The notes under the pieces: model-generated
What the model saw: only the letters and a program-made list of their open reading frames with translations
Databases searched by the model: none
Told to the model about the DNA's origin: nothing
Origin: Rhodospirillales bacterium
Lineage (GTDB): Bacteria > Pseudomonadota > Alphaproteobacteria > Reyranellales > Reyranellaceae
Assembly (NCBI GenBank): GCA_016185145.1
Contig: JACPOB010000114.1
Span: 95,096-133,162, forward strand
DNA length: 38,067 nt
Direction of reading: 5' to 3'
Shown here: piece after piece, positions 32,492-38,067 of the stretch
How positions within the stretch are numbered: position 1 is the stretch's first letter
Layout of the letters: every line of letters begins with the position of its first letter
Translations under genes and position numbers: made by a program

Positions 32492-34396
32492 GTGACCGAT
32501 CCGCAGAACCAGCAGACCCAGTACGGCTACAACAAGCGTGGCCAAGTCACGACGCTCACCGACCCGAAGAGCAACGTCACCACGTGGACCTACGACGTGC
32601 AGGGCCGGCTGACGGGCAAGCAGTATCCCGACACCAGCACCGTCACCTACGCCTACGAGACCACGACCAGCCGCCTCAAATCCGTCACCGATGCGCTGAG
32701 CCAGGTGAAGACCTACAGCTACGCCAGGGACGACCGGCTGCTGGGCATCGCCTACACCGGCGCCGTCAACCCTACGCCCAACGTCGGCTTTACCTGGGAC
32801 CCGTACTTCCCGCGGCTGGCCTCACGCACCGACGGCGCGGGCACCACGCAGTTCACCTACGGGCCGGTCGGCTCGCTGGGCGCCCTGCAGGTGCAGCAGG
32901 AGCAGGGCCCGTTCGCCAACAGCGCCATCACCTCGGCCTATGACGAGCTCGGCCGTCTCGCGTCGCGCACGGTGCAGGGGGCGGGGGCGGAGACCTTCCA
33001 GTACGACGCCATCGGCCGGCTCACCGGGCACGGCAGCGACCTCGGCGCCTTCACCCTGGGCTATCTCGGCCAGACCGGCCAGATCACCAGCCGCCAGCTC
33101 GCCGGCAGCACGCTGGCCACGACCTGGAGCTACCTCGGCAACACCGACGACCGCAGGCTTTCAGGCATCAACAATGTCGGCCTGACGCCGGGCCACTTCT
33201 CGACCTTCGCCTACACGACGACGCCTGAGAACTTCATCGCCAGCATCACCGAGACCAGCGACGCCAGCGCGGTCTATCCGCCCGCCGGCAGCCAGACGGC
33301 GACCTACAACAATCTCAACCAGCTCACCGACCTGTCGGGCCAGACGCTGACCTGGGACGCCGTCGGCAACCTGACCTCGGACGGCCAGCGCAATTACAGC
33401 TGGGACGCCGAGAACCGGCTGGTGCTGATCACCTATCCCGGGCAGCCCGGCAAGCAGACGGCGTTCACCTACGACGGGCTCGGCCGGCGGCGCACGATCA
33501 CGAGCACGCCGCCGGGCGGCGGCAGTGCGACCACGACGGCGTACCTGTGGTGTAAGAAACGCATCTGCCAATCGCGCGACGGCAGCAACACGCCGATTCG
33601 GTCATACTACGATGAGGGGGAGTACGTTCTGGGCACGCCGCCTCAGACGCTGTACTACGGCATCGACCAGATTGGTTCGGTGCGGCGCGTGTTCACCAGT
33701 GCCACGAGCGCGCCAAGCTATGGCTACGATCCCTATGGCGTACCGCTGCAAGTGACGGCACCAGTCACGGACTTCGTCTATGGCGGCATGTTCTACAATG
33801 CTGACAGTGGACTCTCCCTCGCAACTTATCGTGCGTATGATGCTTTGGCGGGGCGCTGGCTCTCAAGAGATCCGTTGGCCGAGAGAGGTGATATCTCTGC
33901 CAATCTTTATCCTTATGCAGGAGGAAATCCTCTCACCTTTGTCGATCCGGCGGGGCGCCAAGCTCAGATCGCAGTTCCCTTTATAGCGGGCGGAGCAGTT
34001 GCTTGCGGGCCTGTTTGTTGGGCGATCATTGGCGGAGCGACTGCGGGTGTAATCATCGACAAAATCATTAGTGAAATGTCGGGACCTGACGAAACGCCAA
34101 AAGGCCCGTCCTCCGATTTGGACCAAAAGCATACGCACGCTGCGCCGGGCTCACGTCCGATAAGTCAGACACCATGGTCTGGTGATCACCAGAAGATCAA
34201 GGAAGGCATTGGAGCAGGGCCTGCTGATGACGTTAGGATTGATTCACAAGGCGGCATATGGGTGAAGCAACCCGATGGCACCTGGACCGGCCCTGAAACT
34301 AACGGCTACGCTGGTGACTATACGGGTTCGGGCAATCCCAGCGGTCGACGCGGTAAGGACCGGGAACGCGGGAGACGCGGTGATGATTGCGACTAG
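32492..34396 (+). CDS. Rhs (YD-repeat) protein, 5'-truncated, with C-terminal toxin tail 1
   Basis: The Rhs frame is open from 32435, just after an in-frame TGA (32432-34), and begins mid-repeat (WVYVYDANRRLTSVTD). The first possible start is GTG 32492, giving 634 residues. Full Rhs proteins exceed 1,000, so the N-terminal part and the secretion signals are missing. YD repeats run to ~residue 380. The core ends with YDPYGVPLQ, then GRWLSRDPLAE and NPLTFVDPAG (~residue 490). The tail has a hydrophobic segment (IAVPFIAGGAVACGPVCWAI) and a basic end (WVKQPDGTWTGP, then GSGNPSGRRGKDR). That is nuclease-like, but the toxin class is not identified. An immunity candidate follows. Confidence 0.8.
   Translation: MTDPQNQQTQYGYNKRGQVTTLTDPKSNVTTWTYDVQGRLTGKQYPDTSTVTYAYETTTSRLKSVTDALSQVKTYSYARDDRLLGIAYTGAVNPTPNVGFTWDPYFPRLASRTDGAGTTQFTYGPVGSLGALQVQQEQGPFANSAITSAYDELGRLASRTVQGAGAETFQYDAIGRLTGHGSDLGAFTLGYLGQTGQITSRQLAGSTLATTWSYLGNTDDRRLSGINNVGLTPGHFSTFAYTTTPENFIASITETSDASAVYPPAGSQTATYNNLNQLTDLSGQTLTWDAVGNLTSDGQRNYSWDAENRLVLITYPGQPGKQTAFTYDGLGRRRTITSTPPGGGSATTTAYLWCKKRICQSRDGSNTPIRSYYDEGEYVLGTPPQTLYYGIDQIGSVRRVFTSATSAPSYGYDPYGVPLQVTAPVTDFVYGGMFYNADSGLSLATYRAYDALAGRWLSRDPLAERGDISANLYPYAGGNPLTFVDPAGRQAQIAVPFIAGGAVACGPVCWAIIGGATAGVIIDKIISEMSGPDETPKGPSSDLDQKHTHAAPGSRPISQTPWSGDHQKIKEGIGAGPADDVRIDSQGGIWVKQPDGTWTGPETNGYAGDYTGSGNPSGRRGKDRERGRRGDDCD
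32806..33650 (+). repeat. Rhs core direct repeat, copy A
   Basis: This segment is repeated at 34989-35834 with very high identity (constant offset 2183, changing to 2184 after a one-base insertion). It codes the last YD repeats before the toxin tail and gives a homologous-recombination substrate for swapping tails. Confidence 0.9.
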
Positions 34397-34461
34397 TCAA
34401 CCGAAGCCGGTGCCGGCGTCAGCGTATCCTTGCTAGTAGGACAGAAACACTCTTGGCCAGA

Positions 34462-34911
34462 ATGCAAATAATAGATACGGAGCCGGTCGTGACAAAACGG
34501 TTCGACATCGATCTGTTCATCATCCACCCGACACTCGACCCTGCGAGCATCGGAAAGACGTTGGGCCTCGATGCCAAGGTCGTCCACCGTGTTGGAGACC
34601 AACGGAGGGCACCAAGTGGCAGGCTGTTGGAAGGCACATATCGAGATACGAGATGGAGACATCGACGCCATTTCAAAACGTCTGGCCAACACTTCGGCGA
34701 TAAGATCGTGGATCTTCTAGCTGATATCGAACCGAGCAAGGCCTTTCTTCACGAATTGCGCTCCACGGGAGGCAGCGCATGCGTAGTCGTTCATCTCCTC
34801 GGCGATGGATACCTTGGCGACAAGGTATCCTATGACACGTTGAAGAAGCTGATCGACTTGAAACTGGACTTCGGGATCGAGTGTTACGCCGAACCGCAGT
34901 CAGGTCAGTGA
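34462..34911 (+). CDS. DUF4279-like immunity protein candidate for toxin tail 1
   Basis: This protein has 149 residues from ATG 34462; GTG 34489 with GGAG seven bases upstream is also good and begins VTKRFDIDLFII. The core FDIDLFIIHPTLDPASIGKT, then LGLDAKVVHRVGDQR and the DKIVDLLADIEPS helix resemble DUF4279, which is widespread next to polymorphic toxins. It follows toxin tail 1 by 65 bases. It probably binds and neutralises that toxin in the producing cell. Base composition is lower in GC than the Rhs core, as usual for exchangeable toxin/immunity cassettes. Confidence 0.7.
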   Translation: MQIIDTEPVVTKRFDIDLFIIHPTLDPASIGKTLGLDAKVVHRVGDQRRAPSGRLLEGTYRDTRWRHRRHFKTSGQHFGDKIVDLLADIEPSKAFLHELRSTGGSACVVVHLLGDGYLGDKVSYDTLKKLIDLKLDFGIECYAEPQSGQ

Positions 34912-34965
34912 CTCCTGAATCTGCAGTGTCGCACCATCGGCTAGTTTAGAGCATTTTCATATTTA

Positions 34966-36586
34966 GTGGCGATAGCGTGGGGCGTCTTCTTCCCGCGGCT
35001 GGTCTCCTGCACCGACGGCGTGGGCACCACGCAGTTCACCTACGGGCCGGTGGGCTCGCTGGGCGCCCTGCAGGTGCAGCAGGAGCAGGGCCCGTTCGCC
35101 AACAGCGCCATCACCTCGGCCTATGACGAGCTCGGCCGGCTGGCCTCGCGCACGGTGCAGGGGGCGGGGGCGGAGACCTTCCAGTACGACGCGATCGGCC
35201 GGCTCACCGGCCATGCCAGCGACCTCGGCGCTTTCACCCTGGGCTATCTTGGCCAGACCGGCCAGATCACCAGCCGCCAGCTCGCCGGCAGCACGCTGGC
35301 CACGACCTGGAGCTACCTCGGCAACACCCACGACCGCAGGCTTTCCGGCATCAGCAATGTCGGCCTGACGCCGGGCCACTTCTCGACCTTCGCCTACACG
35401 ACGACGCCCGAGAACTTCATCGACAGCAGCACCGAGACCAGCGACGCCAGCGCGGTCTATCCGCCGGCCGGCAGCCAGACGGCGACCTACAACAATCTCA
35501 ACCAGCTCACCGACCTGTCGGGCCAGACGCTGACCTGGGACGCCGTCGGCAACCTGACCTCGGACGGCCCGCGCAACTACAGCTGGGATGCCGAGAACCG
35601 GCTGGTGCTGATCACCTATCCCGGCCAGCCCGGCAAGCAGACGGCGTTCACCTACGATGGGCTCGGCCGCCGCCGCACGATCACGAGCACGCCGCCGGGC
35701 GGGGGCAGTGCGACGACGAAGGCTTACCTGTGGTGCGGCGAGGATATCTGCCAGGCACGTGACGGCAGCAACACGCCGACCCGCTCATACTACGACGAGG
35801 GGCGAATACCTGCCGGGCACGCCGGCGCAGACGCTGTACTACGGCGTTGATCAGCTCGGCTCGGTGCGACGGGTATTCGCCAGCACCACGATCGCACCGG
35901 CCTATGGGTACGATCCATATGGCCTGCCGTTGCAAGTAACCGCACCCGTCACGGACTTTGTCTTCGGCGGCATGTTCTACAACGCCGACAGCGGGCTCTA
36001 TCTGACGAACTATCGTGGGTATGATCCGATCGTCGGCCGCTGGTTGTCTCGTGATCCGCTAGGTGAAGAGATTGACCCCGTAGCAAATCTCTATGCTTAC
36101 GTCGGTGGCAATACACCAAATCAAATTGACCCACTCGGGCTGGTTGGAACGCCAGGGCCGCAAGGTCCAAGCACAGGATCTAATGAGTGTCGCGAAGCCA
36201 AGTATGGGCCGCGTGCTAGAAATCCATGTATTCTTGCGGGCCTCGAGGGCTTGCCTTGTGGCGGCCCACTTGCTGGGGGTGGTGGCGGAGGAGGAGGTGC
36301 TCGCGGCGGAGGTAAAGGCGATACTTCCCGGACTCCAGCGCCAGCTCTGAAGGGTGACCCTTACAATCCCGCTGAAGTTGACAAGAGAAGAAGTAGACTG
36401 CGAGATGAGCTTAGGACCCCGTCAAGGGATCCGGATTCTCCTATTCCCGATCAGGGGCCAGGATACAACGTTGGTGGTCAACCCGCGAAGCAAGGAACTC
36501 CACACAGCACAGGCGAGCGGAACGTCAATCCCAACGAAGAACATTCACGACGACCCAAAGGCAACCCAAGCGGTCCCAGGTATTAG
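34966..36586 (+). pseudogene. Second Rhs core fragment with toxin tail 2, frameshifted
   Basis: The frame from GTG 34966 reads straight into FFPRLVSCTDGVGTTQFTYG and repeats the Rhs core of 32806-33650. A one-base insertion (extra C at 35803, in the YYDEG-EY segment) shifts the frame. The rest continues as EYLPGTPAQTLYYGVDQLGS, then GRWLSRDPLGE and NTPNQIDPLGL (~36141). The tail beyond is Gly-rich and then charged (NPAEVDKRRSRLRDELR, ending GNPSGPRY), unlike tail 1. As written, no single product spans core and tail. It is an orphan module or a decayed gene. The immunity candidate starts three bases after its stop. Confidence 0.8.
34989..35834 (+). repeat. Rhs core direct repeat, copy B
   Basis: This is a near-identical copy of 32806-33650. 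Its left edge (cttcccgcggctggtctc) coincides with the right edge of the third core fragment at 37428, suggesting a common breakpoint. Confidence 0.9.
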
Positions 36587-36588
36587 CA

Positions 36589-37107
36589 ATGACTAAGTGG
36601 AATCTAAACGCTGCGAGCGGACGGGATCACTTGGTTGGCAATTTTCGGTCATCGACTGAAAGCAGAAGCGGCCTCACCGTTCTCGACACAGAGATTATCA
36701 TTAAAGGCGTGTTTTGGCCTCGACCGGAGGAAAATGAGCTTGATGATCTTACTCCCGACTACGAAGTCTTACTTTCGCAAGTCCAATTCGATTGGAGAGC
36801 GGTAGATGAGCTTATTGTTCAGATGGATGAATGGCTTGAGCATCCAAAAGAAATATCGATAGACTTATGTGCGAAAAATCGAGGTGACCAAAGTTTTATT
36901 CTTTCGTTTGGGCAATCGAATAGATTGATATCATCCATTCAAAAACCGGCCTGCTCGATAACATATGTTGGGACGGTATTCGCCCGAGGCGAATGGCTAT
37001 TTGTTGTCGACCAGTCATGCATAAGAAACTTTCGCGATGAGCTGCGACTATCGTTCAATGAGATATCTCTGGCTGCGGCGAATGGTTCTCGCTTAAGTAG
37101 AGCTTGA
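36589..37107 (+). CDS. Immunity protein candidate for toxin tail 2
   Basis: This soluble, acidic protein of 172 residues starts three bases after the stop of toxin tail 2. It is clearly AT-richer than the rest of the window, the usual sign of an exchangeable immunity gene. Readable segments are WNLNAASGRDHLVGNF, TEIIIKGVFWPRPEENELDD, FDWRAVDELIVQMDEWLEHP and FARGEWLFVVDQSCIRNFRD. No family is recognised. The role is inferred from position and composition only. Confidence 0.6.
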   Translation: MTKWNLNAASGRDHLVGNFRSSTESRSGLTVLDTEIIIKGVFWPRPEENELDDLTPDYEVLLSQVQFDWRAVDELIVQMDEWLEHPKEISIDLCAKNRGDQSFILSFGQSNRLISSIQKPACSITYVGTVFARGEWLFVVDQSCIRNFRDELRLSFNEISLAAANGSRLSRA

Positions 37108-37261
37108 TTGTACGAGTCGTAGCCGCCATTCGACCGCGGGCGAACTACAGGATCAAGATCGCTAGTCCGGCTGATCGCGTGAAGCTTGTCGCACAGTTCA
37201 CCTTCGGCAACACACAATGGTCGGAGCTAGGCCCCGAACGTAGCTTTCTGGAGGTGACAGG

Positions 37262-37428
37262 CCAGCCGCCTGAAATCCGTCACCGATGCGCTGAGCCAGG
37301 TCAAGACCTACAGCTACGCAAGGGACGACCGGCTGCTGGGCATCGCCTACACCGGCGCCGTCAACCCTACGCCCAACGTCGGCTTCACCTGGGACCCGTA
37401 CTTCCCGCGCCTGGTCTCGCGCACCGAC
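37262..37428 (+). pseudogene. Third Rhs core fragment
   Basis: These 167 bases match 32667-32833 almost perfectly (SRLKSVTDALSQVKTYSYAR, then DRLLGIAYTGAV and DPYFPRLVSRTD). They cover the part of the core immediately upstream of direct repeat B. Homology stops abruptly at both ends. The preceding 37108-37261 bases show no recognisable gene. Confidence 0.85.
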
Positions 37429-37430
37429 CG

Positions 37431-37620
37431 TGTGTCCGAAGGCAAGGTCAACGGAGTTGGACCTATGTCGGACACAGCGATTAAGCCTATGAGCCTGCAC
37501 GTCGGCTGGAGATCTTCACCGGTGCTGGTCGGCGCCGGGCCCTGGAGCGCCGATCAGAAGGCGGCGATCGTAGCCGAAAGCTTGTCGGGTCGGGAATCGG
37601 TCTGCGCGGTGGCACGGGCT
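37431..37620 (+). mobile_element. IS66/IS3-type transposase orfA fragment
   Basis: ATG 37467 begins MSDTAIKPMSLHV. The next phase reads RRLEIFTGAGRRRA, and the first phase resumes WSADQKAAIVAESLSG, then VCAVAR. This is a typical OrfA helix-turn-helix start with two compensating shifts, cut off inside the second helix. A 9-bp inverted repeat (tgtgtccga 37431-37439 / tcggacaca 37468-37476) precedes it. It joins the Rhs core fragment to toxin-tail remnant 3. Confidence 0.65.
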
Positions 37621-37622
37621 GA

Positions 37623-37875
37623 CTGCAAAGGACCCAGGGAAACCCGGGCCCGCAGAGGGCTTCGAGGATCCGAGAGGCGGAGAGAAAATGGCTGAAGAAT
37701 CCGAACCCGGTAAAGGGTGGATCAAGTCACGGCTGGAAAGATAGCAAAAGCCGAGTACGGTGTCCGACTGGTCCTGGTGGCCGCACATGGCGGACCTCAC
37801 TGGGATGTCCAATATCCCAGAACCGGCGGCAACACCAACGTCCCTCCTGGAAAAAATATTAACGATATCAAGTGA
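37623..37875 (+). pseudogene. Toxin tail 3 remnant (Rhs C-terminus)
   Basis: One frame reads RIREAERKWLKNPNPVKGGS, then SHGWKDSKSRV. After a shift near 37770-37780 a second frame reads AAHGGPHWDVQYPRTGGNTN, then VPPGKNINDIK and TGA 37873-37875. Together these resemble a single Rhs/polymorphic-toxin C-terminus with the recurring GGPHWDVQ and GG-x-NV-x-PG pattern. No start or core is attached. The toxin class is not assigned. Confidence 0.6.
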
Positions 37876-37885
37876 GACAACGGAT

Positions 37886-37943
37886 ATGCCCAAGGAGCTG
37901 ATCATTCAACAGTCCCACTTCTATAGCTTGCGGATTCCGGGGC
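37886..37943 (+). pseudogene. Immunity gene 3, start only, cut by element end
   Basis: ATG 37886, ten bases after the toxin tail 3 stop, begins MPKELIIQQSHFYSLRIPG. Then the sequence enters the 24-bp repeats of the element end at ~37944, and the frame closes soon after. It is probably the 5' end of the cognate immunity gene, disrupted by the insertion. Confidence 0.45.
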
Positions 37944-38067
37944 AAGTCGGCCACCCATTCCGATTTGAAGTCGGCCACTGATTCCGATTTGAAGCCGGCC
38001 ACCGGTTCCGATCCAAGCCGGCCACCGATTCCGATTTGAAGTCGGCCACCCTGTGGGTGGCGGGCGC
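37944..38067. mobile_element. Terminal repeats of an IS21-like element (runs off the window)
   Basis: Five imperfect ~23-24-base repeats (consensus aagtcggccaccgattccg, then atttg) start at 37944, 37968, 37992, 38015 and 38039. Multiple terminal repeats of this kind are characteristic of IS21-family ends. The istA/istB genes would lie beyond base 38067. Confidence 0.6.

Noticed and set aside
37104..37484. 126-codon frame after immunity candidate 2
   Set aside because: Most of it is the wrong phase of Rhs core fragment C. The first ~50 codons resemble nothing recognisable.
37944..38067. CRISPR-like regular repeats
   Set aside because: The ~24-bp units are directly adjacent without spacers and diverge from each other, as in insertion-sequence ends. 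No cas genes are present.

Overview
The window is GC-rich, uses GTG starts freely, and is dense with tripartite tricarboxylate transporter (TTT) binding proteins, CaiB-type CoA-transferases, TauD-type dioxygenases and long intergenic palindromes. This suggests a soil or freshwater alphaproteobacterium; a Reyranella- or Bradyrhizobium-like genome would fit, but that is an inference from style, not from a marker gene. No rRNA, tRNA or CRISPR array is visible.

Layout. Bases 1-2384 are a small accretion zone at the 3' end of serA. The intact serA end is followed by a Fic toxin/antitoxin pair, a decayed second serA fragment, an HTH/coiled-coil gene, and a decayed serA tail. Bases 2487-8054 hold a cysteine synthase, two lipoproteins, an orphan sugar permease, an MFS carrier, an NTF2-like protein, and an AhpD/carboxymuconolactone decarboxylase-like gene. 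In that last gene the second redox Cys of CxxC is an in-frame UGA followed by a good bacterial SECIS-like hairpin, so it is probably a selenoprotein. Bases 8251-12364 are a three-gene overlapping cassette for polyprenyl-linked sugar transfer or envelope glycan modification. Bases 12366-22680 are a catabolic/accessory stretch: thioesterase, two Bug-type binding proteins, a TetR regulator divergent from a TauD dioxygenase, a crotonase, a TcuA-like flavoprotein, a CoA-transferase with a cupin, and a flavin reductase.

Bases 22952-32419 look like one functional system. A PLP-dependent diaminopropionate ammonia-lyase-like enzyme, an AstE/DoeB-type deacylase and a DoeA-like pita-bread hydrolase sit beside an Lrp/AsnC regulator. 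Divergent from the regulator is a polyamine-type ABC transporter (binding protein, fused double permease, ATPase) that carries a second DoeA-like hydrolase inside its operon. The parts list resembles ectoine utilisation (hydrolase, deacylase, Lrp-type regulator, importer) but ends in a diamino-acid lyase. My inference is uptake and degradation of an N-acylated or cyclised diamino acid that may not be ectoine itself.

Bases 32435-38067 are a decaying Rhs (YD-repeat) locus. Three toxin-tail/immunity modules follow full or partial copies of the same Rhs core. The first is 5'-truncated but otherwise open, with a DUF4279-like immunity gene. The second has a one-base insertion and an AT-rich immunity candidate. 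The third is a remnant broken by a transposase fragment, and its immunity gene is cut by the repeated end of what looks like an IS21-type element. Five copies of a ~112-bp palindromic repeat lie between genes, three of them in a 163-bp tandem array that has also copied the tail of the lrp gene.
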